Shown here: positions 11,001 to 27,882 of the stretch, piece by piece | Layout of the letters: each line of letters starts with the position of its first letter | Numbering within the stretch: the stretch's first letter is position 1 | Source: Sphagnum magellanicum | Taxonomy: Eukaryota; Streptophyta; Sphagnopsida; Sphagnales; Sphagnaceae | Direction of reading: 5' to 3' | Length of the DNA stretch: 64,000 bases | Assembly (NCBI GenBank): GCA_021904315.1 | Contig: CM038916.1 | Span: 434,001 to 498,000, forward strand | Notes under the pieces: model-generated | What the model saw: the letters and a program-made list of their open reading frames with translations, nothing else | Databases searched by the model: none | Told to the model about the DNA's origin: nothing | Position numbers and translations under genes: made by a program

Positions 11001-13344
11001 ACTTGGTGTTTCATGGGAGATAGCGTTGTAGTCACAAATTTTGAAATGAAATATTAGAGGGTGATGCCGTGATATTTTCAGTCATTTAAAATTAATTATA
11101 TTATGTATTTAATCATTAAATTTGTGATTTTGGTGGGTGGCAAACTAAACTTGGAGTGTTCATTGTAAAATATGTTTTCCAACCAAAATTTGCAACTTTT
11201 GGCAAAATAAGAAATCTGAAAAGACACTAATATTTTTCATTATTTATATTAAGGGTTTTATAAATAGTCTAATATAAATAATTAAAGAAATATTACTTAC
11301 TAGAACAATGAAAATGCAACTAAACTAAAAAGTGCACCCCCAAAAAAAAGTTAATCAAGTTAAAAAATTTAATTGGAATAAGTCTTTGAATTAAATGAAG
11401 TATTAAGTCATTTGCCTCCTAACTCCTTTTAAAGACTTTAAGTTCATTATTCAAAGCTTTTAAGATAGTTCTAAATTACTAAATGTATTTTTATAAATGT
11501 GTTTTAAGAATAACTCTTAATCACCATAAGGTTGAAGCTACTTCTATCCTTTGGTGTAGACCCAAGTGAATGCATAGTCCTTGCCTAAAGGCTCTAAAGG
11601 CATAACCCAAAAGGGTTTGATCTATTTCTAATATTGTAATACCTTAATATATTCAATAATAATTAGACAATAATAATTAGATTATTGATTTTTTTAGAAT
11701 TTTGTTACCCATAGTGCTACATTAAAAAAAATTCAAAATATGCAATGCTAAAAGTTTTGAAAAATTAAGGGTTTAGGGTTTAGGGGATATCATTATATAA
11801 ATGTCGAAATGTAAGGCAAGATTGTTTTCAATACACACATTTCACCAAAAATCATTTCATCTTCTCCATTGTCAACAACACAAAATCCTTTCATACATTT
11901 TAGTGTGGTCTAGTGCATTTGCAAGTTTGTAGAAGTGAATCGAATCATGGAAAGTAAGAATGAAGAAATGTAATGCATAGGTATATGCTATGTATCAAAA
12001 TGGATGAAAAATTAATAATCCTTATTAATATTAATAAGTACCCACTCTCTTACAAAATGCTATTAGTCCAGGCCAAAAATGATGATGAACAATTTTTACT
12101 TATAAAAATTTCAGGCGGTGAATATAAAAAATGGCTCAACAACAATCTCCCCCCCCCCAATGAGGGCCCATCTTTTTTTTTCCTTGTGAAAGGCTGGGCC
12201 GAGGGGTACAGTTTGAGATTTCTTTTGAAGTTTGATGTTATCATCATGTTCCCAATGTGTTCCCACCAATAGTTCTCCAAAGTGCCATTATTTTAGCCAA
12301 TGTATGAAATTCCATTTGCCACTTTTTTGGGGTATTTTGTGCAAAATAGGAACCATAAAGTGGCTTTGTTACGGAATTTCCTTTTGTGACAACTCAATTA
12401 TAGAGCCACTGAAAACTTTCATTTTTTTTTAATAAGGGTTTCAAATGATCAACATCAATATGCCAATGCTTTTTTTCTTTTCATTTTTCCTTTTTTTTTT
12501 TTTTTCTGTTTGTACCTTTGTAGACGTGATGAATTTTAGATAAGAAAAAAAAATGCTAAACAAGCATGTTTCCTCAAAAAAAATCTCAAAAAATTAGCAA
12601 TTTAGCAAGAATTCACAAGGGAATTAATTTAATGCAATACATCACAATGTCACATATGAGGATGCCAAGGATTTCAAACTATTTGTTCCAAATAATTATG
12701 TAAAAAAGTTTTGCCATAAACGAGTTGATGGGTAATTTACAAAAAAGATCGGAAAGTAGACTAAAACCAAATTAATTTAATGGAGGAAATTCTTCCAACT
12801 TAGCTAGAATAAACTCACTATCAAATGCACCAAAAAAAAAAATGGAAAAAAAAGGGGAGGCGCATAAAAACTTTGAATAAAATTAGTAAGTTCTTTAAAA
12901 GCAAAAGTAGGAAGGAATGAAATAATAAGCTATGACCACCCGAGCATTGATAAACATATGGAATTATTGGGGCTGGACAAAAGGGGGGTCAGGCTTGTAG
13001 AATATTTCCAGCTTTTGCCTCTCTTAAGTACAAGGCAAGTCCAAAGCCGAAACTATAAAACTTAGCACAATTGCACGTCGAGTGAATGAACGAACTAACA
13101 AACATCGAGTAATTGAGAATCTCCAACTGGCCTTCCTTTTTGCGGGAGAAAAAAAAATCAAATAAAAGGCAGGTAAGAATATGTAAATAAATATAAATGT
13201 AAAATACATATAGAGACTCAAGAGAGATGGATAGATACCTAGAAATCTCTCTTGTTTTATGGATGAGTTTCATTCATAGAAAGGATAGACACAAAATTTC
13301 ATGGATGACACCCAACAAGATTCACCATTAGGGTGGACGGGCGA
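8011..13344. other. AT-rich intergenic DNA, no convincing gene
   Basis: A minus-strand open frame at 8216-8398 may belong to the neighbouring transposon relic but is not recognised. The segment near 9395-9470 is the partner of the repeat at 4530-4620. Two TTTAGGG units occur at 11772-11785. Homopolymer A/T tracts are frequent (10101, 10548, 12170, 12490). A perfect 9-bp-arm hairpin (AAATGCTGA..TCAGCATTT) sits near 9892. No tRNA, rRNA or intact coding region was recognised. Confidence 0.5.
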
Positions 13345-13392
13345 CAAAACTAAGGTGGGGTTTAAACCTTGGTAAACCCCACCTTAGTTTTG
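13345..13392. repeat. Perfect inverted repeat, 20-bp arms, 8-nt loop
   Basis: The left arm 13345-13364 reads CAAAACTAAGGTGGGGTTTA and the right arm 13373-13392 is its exact reverse complement. The loop is AACCTTGG. The perfect pairing stands out in otherwise diverged intergenic DNA and suggests a young foldback element or a functional hairpin. Confidence 0.9.
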
Positions 13393-13479
13393 AGAACCAA
13401 CCAAGTGACCCCACCTCTCTATCTCTTTGTTTCTTACAAATGATACCCCCAAAAAAAAAAAAAAATCTTTAGTAGGGAG

Positions 13480-13960
13480 GGATACCGTGGAGTAAGCTTT
13501 AGACTTTTTTTTTCCCCCCTTTCTCTCTTCTCTTCTCTTTCCCAAAAAAACACCCGTACGATATGTCGACTATTGTGTAATATACTCGAGGAGGAGACGA
13601 GGAGAATCTGGTCACAGCTAAGTGTAATTGGCTGACCCCCATTGCCAGCAAGAAATGCAGGCGAGGGTCCGGAAACCTGGGGGAAGGCTGCCGGGGTGGG
13701 TGGGGGGCACCCGAGGGCATGAGCCTTCAAAGGGTGTTCCCAAACCTCAGGAGAATGCACGAGTATGGGAACCTCCCCTTACGTAAACAACTCTCTTTTT
13801 TATTTCCTTGCTTCTTTCCCATTTTATTAAAAAGAAATACTTCCATGGGAACGTGGGAACATATAAAATTTGGGGGAAATTCCCCCCGGCATAACACTCT
13901 AGGGTTCTTCTGCTGGGAGAGATCCCTCAAAAAAATACACATAGAAATAAAAAGGGAGTT
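13480..13960. other. GC-rich island in AT-rich surroundings
   Basis: This ~480-bp patch (for example GGGTGGGTGGGGGGCACCC near 13695) contrasts with the flanking AT-rich DNA. A 108-residue minus-strand frame (13434-13760) crosses it but has no recognisable domain. It may be a captured gene fragment, a transposon end or a CpG-rich repeat. Confidence 0.4.
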
Positions 13961-15354
13961 GTTTAAAGGCCATTTCATGCCATTTAAAATTATTTTAAAA
14001 GTATGAGTGCAACAAAGATTTACATGTAGTAATAATGGCTATTTAAAATCATTCAAAATTAGGTAAATACACATCTAACCTAAGCTAAATTAATAAGCAT
14101 AAGACATTTGAGCACATCATTGTTGTTGTTTTTTTTCTAATTTTTTTTAATTAATTAATTTTTTTCCAAGTGGTTCATTAATGTTTTATCAATACAAAAT
14201 TGGATATCCGATATAATGCTTTAAGCTAGGGTCAGCTTCCATATTGACAAAGCGAATAATTAATCATTTTTTTGAAAAATAAAATTATTATTTTTAATGA
14301 AATAATGTTTTTTCTGCATTATATATAAAAGTTTGCTATGAAATTATTGTCATGATAAGAAAGAAAATTATTCAGATCATAGTCTGCAATAATTATGATG
14401 GTTTTCAACACCCCCAACTTAATATTTTCACAAAAAAAAAGGTTTAAATATTAAAAGGATTATTTAATGACTAAATTGACCCTAATTGTTACACTATTTT
14501 TTTATAAAAAATTTTAATTTCAATTTTGCGATGTTGCTCAAGTGGAAATCATCTATAAATATGATTAGCCAAATCTGGTGATATTCAAAATATGAAAGTA
14601 AAAAAAAAATCATAAATGCCTTTTCATATTCTACGCAATAGTGACAAATTTTGGCATATTTTCAAATTTAAAATACTTTTTTTTGCAAATTATTGTCCAA
14701 AAAAAGAATTTGATAAATGTTAGCCTCTTTTCAAATATACATATATTTTAAATAAAATGACAAAAAATCGTCATAAAAAAATTACTTTTAAGCAAGGTAT
14801 AATAAGTTTTGATGTAAATTTGGGAATTAATTAATTGAAAAATCTAGAAATTAGGTACCATGGTCAATTTTTTAAAAAAAAATTCACCAAATTTTTGAAG
14901 TGGGTGGGTTGGGAAAGCATTAAACAAGTACACCAAGTTCAATGCATCTATAGTACAATGCCCAAAGGAAAAAAAATTAGATTTTTTAATATTATATTCG
15001 CACGATGATTAATATTGTAAGTATCTCTTTTACACAGTAGTTTCAAAAAAAATAATGATGTATTTGATATAATCCTCATTTTAACCCAAAGGTCCAAGGT
15101 TCAATCCTTTTCTCAATTATTTTTTTCAAAAAAAAAAAGGTGAAAAAATTCATAAAATATTTTAAAAAATTAATTACTTTTGAGAAATAATTTCCCTAGG
15201 CAAAAGAAAATTAAATGCTAGTTCCAAGCAAGTTTTCCATGAAGGAAAAAAAGTTCCTTCAGGGAAAACATAACTTCCTTGGGGAATGGCACCTTCCTTG
15301 GGAACAATGTATTTTCCCTTAGGGAAAGGCTTAAATTCCTTGGGGAAACATACG
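13961..15354. other. Very AT-rich intergenic DNA
   Basis: No gene was seen. It grades into the repeat family that begins near 15200, announced by recurrent TTCCTTGGGGAA-like motifs. Confidence 0.5.
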
Positions 15355-16700
15355 TTCTAAATCTTTTTGCAATTAGTCATCTCATTTTTATTTAAAAATA
15401 TTATTTACAACCTATCATTGGATAGGTTTTGAGAAAAGCTACAACTTTGTAGGCGAAAATATTTCAATCAAAATTTATATGCAAAAATTATGATCAAACA
15501 AAAATTCAAACACATTTTTTCCTCGAGGAAACTTAAACTCCTGCTCCCTAAGGAACATGATTGTTCCCCAAGGAAAAAAAGGTGTAAACCATTCTCTGGA
15601 GCAATTTAAACTCCTTCTCCTTGAAACCATGATTGTTTTTCAAGGAGAAGCCAATTTCCCTAGGGTACAATGAACTTTCCTTGGGAAAATGCCCCAAGGA
15701 ACATATGTTTTGAATTTTTATGTAATCATATTTCATTTTTGTTTTTATAGAGGTTTATGACTTATTGTTAGAAAGGTCTAAATGAGAACTACAACTTTGT
15801 AATTGAAACACATTAAGCAAAACCCAAATGCAAAAGTTATGATCAAACAAATTTTTAAACACATTTGTTCCTTGAATGACTAGTTGTTCATTGGAACAAT
15901 TTAAGTTCCTTTTCTTTGGGGATATGATTGTTCCTTAGGGAAAAAAAAGTTTAAGTTGTTCCCTTAGGCAATTTAAGTTCCTTCTCCTCAAGGACATCAT
16001 GATTGTTCTTAGGTGAAAAACCATCTTCCTAGAAGAAAGATGAACTTCACCCAAGGAAAGGTGCAAGTTCTTTGCATAAACATATGTTTTGAATCTTTTA
16101 ACAATCATAGTCATCTCATAATTGTTTTTATATAGTCTTGTGGCCTATCATTGGAAAGGTCTCGAAAAAAGGTACAACTTTGTAATTGAAAGCACTTTAA
16201 TCAGAACACATATGCAAAAATGATGTTCACACAAAGTTTCAAACACATTTGCTCCTCAAGGGAACATGGTTTAAGTTGCTCTCCAAGGGAATTACTCCTT
16301 GAAAGAACATGGTTGTTCCCTAACAAAATAATTATCTTCGAAACTTTGTGTGAACAATAATTTTTTCATGAGAGTTCTGATTGAAATGCTTTCAACTACA
16401 AAGTTGTACCTTTTTTCGAGACCTTTCCAATGATAGGTGGCAAGGTTATATAAAAACAACTATGAAATGAATGTGATTGCTAAAAGATTTAAAACATATG
16501 TTTCCTTAAAAAATTTGAACCTTTTTTCAAAGACAATTCATTGATCATCAAGGAAGTTAACTTTTCCTTGGGGAACAATCATGTCCCCAAGGAGACGGAA
16601 TTTAAAGTGTCCCAAGGAGCAACTTAAACTTTTTTCTTTCCATGGAACAACAATGTCTTCAGAAAGAAAGAACTATTTTTTCTTCAAGAACATGATTGTT
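15355..16700. repeat. ~350-bp tandem repeat family ending in a large inverted repeat
   Basis: Three direct units begin near 15355, 15705 and 16084. Each carries a TTTGAATC-like start, a block ending CTACAACTTTG or GTACAACTTTG (15439, 15789, 16172), and a segment like ATATGCAAAAATTATGATCA. A fourth unit lies inverted at about 16338-16505 (CAAAGTTGTAC at 16399-16409). The inverted relation appears to extend outward on both sides through the TTCCTTGGGGAACAATCATG-type motifs, giving arms of roughly 360 bp (about 15895-16262 against 16338-16700) around a ~75-bp loop. There is no coding capacity. It is either a satellite-like repeat or a foldback element. Confidence 0.75.
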
Positions 16701-17130
16701 CCTTGATGTGACTTAAACCCTTGCTCCCTTTCAAACATGGTTGTTCCTTGGGAAACAACTTAAACCCCTTTTTATTTTGAGAATTTATTTTTATCCATTT
16801 CGTTCGTGAATGAAAAATATAATAAAAAAAAACTCAAACCCATGACCTTTGGACCACAAGGAGGATTATCATCATTGCATTAGTTTTTTTCCTTTGAAAA
16901 TAATATTTAAAAAAAAATTTAAACCGTTCCCCCATCGTGCAAGTGCAATAAAAAAAATAAAAATAAAAATTGTTCCTATTGGGCACTATATTGTATGTAT
17001 TATAATTGTGTTGAGCCCGGTGCCACATTTAATTTGTTGCGCATGTTTAGTGCTTGCGGGTGGGTTGGCAAGAATCATGCACAAAGAGTACATAGCCAAG
17101 TTTGGCTAGAGTTGATACAAGGAAGTAGAA
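16701..17130. other. Intergenic DNA upstream of the SnRK1 gene
   Basis: No gene was recognised. Base composition changes from AT-rich to mixed near 17000, approaching the presumed promoter of the kinase gene. Confidence 0.4.
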
Positions 17131-17133
17131 AAC

Positions 17134-17142
17134 TTTATAAAG
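17134..17142 (+). promoter_or_regulatory. Candidate TATA box for SnRK1 gene
   Basis: TTTATAAAG lies just before the switch from AT-rich intergenic DNA to the GC-richer transcribed-looking leader. Assignment is by position only. Confidence 0.3.
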
Positions 17143-17164
17143 TTCCTCCTATAATTTGGCCACT

Positions 17165-19460
17165 TATTGGAATCTATTCTCTCTAAAAATGGCGAGTTTA
17201 GAGGAAAAACCTACCCCCCCCTCCCCACTCCCGTCTTCCTCCCCTGAATCTTTTTTTCTTCATTTGGATGGCGGTTTTGGGGTCGTCTTCTTCATCCTGC
17301 CAAAACCAGGACCCACTCTTGTCGAGCACTTCTTCGCGTTTGTCTTCTTCTGCTGCTGCCGCTGCTGCTGCTCGTCTTCCTTCCTTCCCTCCTTCCAGCT
17401 GCTACACGGATCGCTTACTTTTTTTGAGGTAATCTCCCTTGGTTCGCCAACTCTTGTGTTTGCGTCCCGACAACAGCTTTCAGCATCTTCCACTTTTTAA
17501 GAAATAAATTTTTTAAAAAAAAATCTTTGGGGGAAAAAGGAAGATCCATCTTCCACTTTTATCACCAAAAAAAGAAGAACAAAACAAAACCAAAACGAAG
17601 ACAAAATTAAAAAACAAAGCTAAATAGGAAAGGTTTCCAATCTTTTGTTTTGTGTTTTCTGTTTCGGTTATTGTCACCCTGCGGGGCATTTGCGATTGTG
17701 CTAGTAGAGGAGGAGGAGGAGGAAGAGGAGGGACCGTCTTTCTTGTGCGATTCATCCGGGATTGATTGCCTGAGTTTTCGCCATTGTCTTTGTGTTTACT
17801 TGTTTTGTTTTTGTCCCTTGTTCTTGTTCTTCTCCTTCTGCTTCCTCCTCTTGTTCTTGTTCTTCTTGCTCTCGTTTTCGTTGGAGTATGAAGGACAGTG
17901 CTGCTGCTCCTGGATTTTTTTTGGGAATTTTTGGCTGTTTTTGTGAGGATTTATTTCGGTGGATAAGTAGTTGTCGAGGGGAGGCGAGATTTGCTGCCTG
18001 CAAGCGGTGATGCTTGATTGTTGTGTTTTTGTGGAGCGGCGGAAAATGAGTGGAGTGGAGAAGAATAACAACTACAAGAGCGGCGTTGGCTTCTTCTTCC
18101 TCTTCTGATGTTGCCGGATGTTGTACCAAAGACGGCTCTCTAAGAACTGTTACGGTGCAGTTGTTGCATCCAGTTTCTGTGCATTTTTGTTTGCAATCAA
18201 GTGCGGAAATCTTGTAGAACGTGGTTGCGTTGCGATTTTCTGCTTTCGGGAAAGGATTTTGTCCCCCGTTTGCTGCTGCATCTTGCAAGTATACCGATTC
18301 TGCTGCTGCTGCATTTCGAGGTTCCAGGCATAGATCGCCCGTGCTCTTCTCTCAAGCTGCTTGCTTAGACTGGACAATTCTTAGTCCCCGATCTGTTTTG
18401 TCCGGATTCAGTAAGCGCCTTAGAAGAAAAGAACAGAAGAAGAACAGAGTGTTTGTGTTCAAGAGATCCAATCTGGAGCTTCAGAGACTCGCAGATCGGT
18501 CTAGAGGAGAGAGAAGGTGCACATTTGGATGGTCTGGTCCATAGCATAGCACCGCCAGAAGAAGCGACAACCAACGATTGATTGTCAAGTGCTGTCGGAC
18601 CGACCTGCAAGCTTGAATGTACAGACTTCCGTCTGGTTTTTTCACAGATCGCAGATTCTAGAGCATTTGAGGAGCGTCATCCTCTGCTGCAAGGCGGCGG
18701 ACTGCGGAACCTTTTGGACATGCTGCTGATGCGCACGGATCCAAACTCCTTCTGCACGTTTCTGGACTCCTCTAGAACGTCAGTAAGTACGTATAGCGTG
18801 ATCTGCAGCTTTTCTGACATGTATCTGAAGGGCCGCTTGAGTGCCACGCGACAGACGATGTATCGTGGGACGATGATGCGGTGGTAGACGTACCATATGT
18901 GCAGAGCCTGCGAGGCCGTTGTTTTCTGGCGCACCTTTCCAACAGACTGAACAAGTGCTGCCGCTCTTTCGGAGGCAGCAGCGTCGTCTACAGACTTCTC
19001 AGGCAAGTAAAGTGAAGCTGGTGGATCCAAGCTTGAGACACTGGTGATGATGAGCAGCCTCGGAAGTAGTAGATGTGGAGCTTGCTGACTTGTTGAATGG
19101 CAACTGCAGAATACGTTTCTGAAGGATTGGGAGTGGAAGAAGGGATGATGATGATGGAGTTGGTGGTCTTTGGTGGCCAATCAATCCAGAGCCTCTCCTG
19201 TTTTCTTTCTAGCACTTTCAATGATGCTGCTGCTGCAGTGGGGAGCAGCTCTGCTGCGGCAAGCAATCCACAAGTTGTTGCTGGTTGTCTGACTGATTTT
19301 TAGAAAATCCAAAAAAGTTTGAAAGCATTGAAAGTTTTGTTGAGGAAGTCTAGTTTGCTTGAGAATCAGTGACTACTGATGATGAGGAAACCATGAGAAG
19401 AAGAGGCAACCCATTAATGCATGTCAGCAGCAAGCCAGTGTGAAACAACAATCTTGGAAA
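17165..19460 (+). other. Putative long 5' leader of the SnRK1 gene
   Basis: This ~2.3-kb GC-richer stretch precedes the kinase start. It holds CTG/CTT-rich runs (17350-17372, 17820-17870, 18260-18312), many upstream ATGs and a strong donor-like CA|GTAAGT at 18783; a later TTTTAG near 19298 could be an acceptor. Open frames of 70-178 residues occur on both strands; the largest minus-strand ones (17752-18288 and 18677-19180) lack a recognisable domain. The simplest reading is a spliced leader. A separate unrecognised gene here cannot be excluded. Confidence 0.4.
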
Positions 19461-25296
<5,836 letters not shown>

Positions 25297-27882
25297 ACAT
25301 CATCAGCATCCTTAGTAGTGGCTTGACTTTCAGTGCTGCCAACTTCTCGTTTGTTTGCTTGGTAAGTAGCAAACTCCTCACTCATGAACATCATATGTGT
25401 TGATTTTCTTTGCCTCTTAACACTAATATCTGAATCCCCAGGACACTACAAAACACAGGAAAAACTATCCACCTTGGACCTTTAGGTCATTGGCTCTAGG
25501 AGGAGATTTCACACATCCGTATAGGATACAATTGGAGATACTATTTTGGCTTGAGCTGGTTGTCTCATTGTTGTCCAACTTCACAAACAGTAGTAAAAAA
25601 ATGTATACTTGCTACAGCTTGATGTTTTTAATGCCACTTTTATCATCAATCTAGCAAAGACTCTGATTCATCACTACTGATGTGATCTGTGTGAATTTGG
25701 TGCAGAATTTCTCAGGGAGAAAGAGGAAAAAAAGGATTTGATCAATCGATCAATCAATGATCTTCTCAAAAAAGTTCTCTCTCATGTACATTGTACATTT
25801 GCAAACCACAGCCCTTTTAAATTATCATAGTCTCTTGACTCTCCACCCATGACCTGCCACCACTCCTTAGGTCTCCCTGAGTTTTTGAGATCGAATTTTG
25901 AGTCCCTTATTATTGCTATTGATTACAAGCAATTTTGTAGTGTATGTATGTATCCAACAAAAGATTATCCATTATTCATATATTGTTCTCTCTGGCAGAT
26001 GGATCGGTGTATGCGGTTTTGAAAACTTGTACAGTTGGCTTTGTTCTGTCTGAAATGGCAGATCATGTCTAAATGTAAATCAGTTTGTTTCTATGGGGAT
26101 TGGAATGAAAGATCAATCTGCAGATGATGGTACCTGGGAACAGCAGCAGCAGCAGCAGTAGCAGCAGATGTACAAGAGTCCATTCCAGATGCAAGATACA
26201 AGAGAAATTTGCAAATATGTACTTAGGAGAGAATCTGCTGCATCATCAGGAATTGGAAGTGAATGTATTTGTTGATGTACATTGGGTGGACTGAGCCAAC
26301 ATACAGATGGCCATGAGCGGGGCTTAACAAGTGTCCATTATCTGTTGTAATTGGTCTCATGAATTTCCATTAACTGTTGTAACTGGCATTCAAGCCAGGT
26401 GTAACAAATGGTCATTGTCTGATATAATCAGCACTCAGCAGAGAGAATCTGCCATGTCATTAGGAACTGTGTCCTCACGATGTCTTATGTGCTAGCTGCA
26501 TGCGTTTGAAATAGCAGTTAACCGAAATAGCAGTTAACTAAAAGAAATTTAGAGTGAAGGGTTGTATCTCTCCTTGGTGCCAATTATGTGGTGGCAGTCA
26601 TGTAACCAAATAGTCGCAGTAACAGTAACCACAGCACCAGCACCAGCACAGCATGGAAGAGAAAACATAAATTTGTACTTTCAGGCATTCAAAGACCCAT
26701 TTCACCAGCATCTGCAACTATGAATTACCCACTTATTGCATTTTGCCTGACTATCAAGGACTAGATGGCTGTGAGAAGAGGGCCAAAACTCTATGTTAAC
26801 CTTTCAATCAAAACACTGGAAACTATAATTACATACACTAGTTCTGTCAAAACTCATTGATGGTGTCAAGGACCAAATATTTCTTGATAGGAATTGAGAA
26901 ATTTTCTCAATACTTATGATTCAACTCAACCTGAAGAAAAGGAGACTTGACCATAATAAGGTTATGAAACCTTTGAAGATCTGAAAACATACTGGCAGCA
27001 AGAAAATGAGGAACCCCAACACTTAAAACAAAAGAGAAATTAAAGATGAAAAAGAAAAAATCAGATGTGGAAAGCATGAAAGAAAATGAGTGACTTGCAA
27101 CCCTAAAGAAAAAGAGAGAACAAGATGACTTAGTGGTTTGGATGACAGATATGGTCATACACATTCGAGGACCAGCAAACACAGTAAATGTGGTAGATAC
27201 AGTTAGACACATGTTCAAGGAACCTTCAACAGCAACATGTCTTTATGTATGGTATTGCTCACCTACCTGGACATCCCCCATCTTCATCAGTTCCCAGTGG
27301 CAGCGATGGGTGTAGCTTCTCAATGTCCAACATGAGGCAACATACTGAGTTTCTGTCACAAGACCGGAAGTAATTGGAAAATTATCATCAGCCAACATCA
27401 GCCATGATGCTTGTTAGCTCAATAAAACTTAGAAGACATTGAGAAGACCAAGAGAATCCCAAAAAGAAAGAGGAACAGAAAAAAACAAAGAGAAAGAAAT
27501 GGAACAAGGAAAGGAATGGGAAATACTCAAAAGAGAAAAAGAGGGAGAAACAGACTCAAGCTTGTTACTCATAAATGAGGAGATGATGATGAACTTCACG
27601 ACAGGACATGACATGCCACAATATGACTTGCACAGAATTGCTGGCTGGCCAATTGTCTGAAGCTCTATCTTTTATGAAATATTGTACAAACTGTGGAGAA
27701 GGACAGAACTTTGACACAGAGACTCACGCTTTCTATGTCCATAGAGAAACATTGCAAAAGGTCCCATATGGGGATCAGCTACACAACTACTACTTCATAT
27801 CTTTCTGTTCAACATAGATGCAGCACAAGCTATAAATTGCAAGATACCACCACCACCACCACAAGAACAGAGCCTGAATGGC
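25297..27882. other. Interval between convergent SnRK1 and BTB genes, including both 3' UTRs
   Basis: No further coding exon was recognised. The stretch includes (CAG)6 at 26141-26158 followed by further CAGs, a repeated GTAACTGG/GTAATTGG phrase near 26340-26390, and a purine-rich tract (27420-27560). The (CAG)6 lies on the sense strand of SnRK1 and would be in its 3' UTR if the transcript extends that far. Confidence 0.5.

Noticed and set aside
17134-17142. Firm transcription start for SnRK1
   Set aside because: Many TATA-like words occur nearby; without transcript data only a candidate can be named.
17752-18288. 178-residue minus-strand frame rich in Gln/Glu
   Set aside because: It is the reverse complement of CTT/CTG-rich leader DNA; the composition explains its openness.
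18677-19180. 167-residue minus-strand frame in the SnRK1 leader
   Set aside because: It begins at a non-ATG codon, has no recognisable domain and overlaps DNA better explained as the kinase leader; kept only as part of the leader finding.
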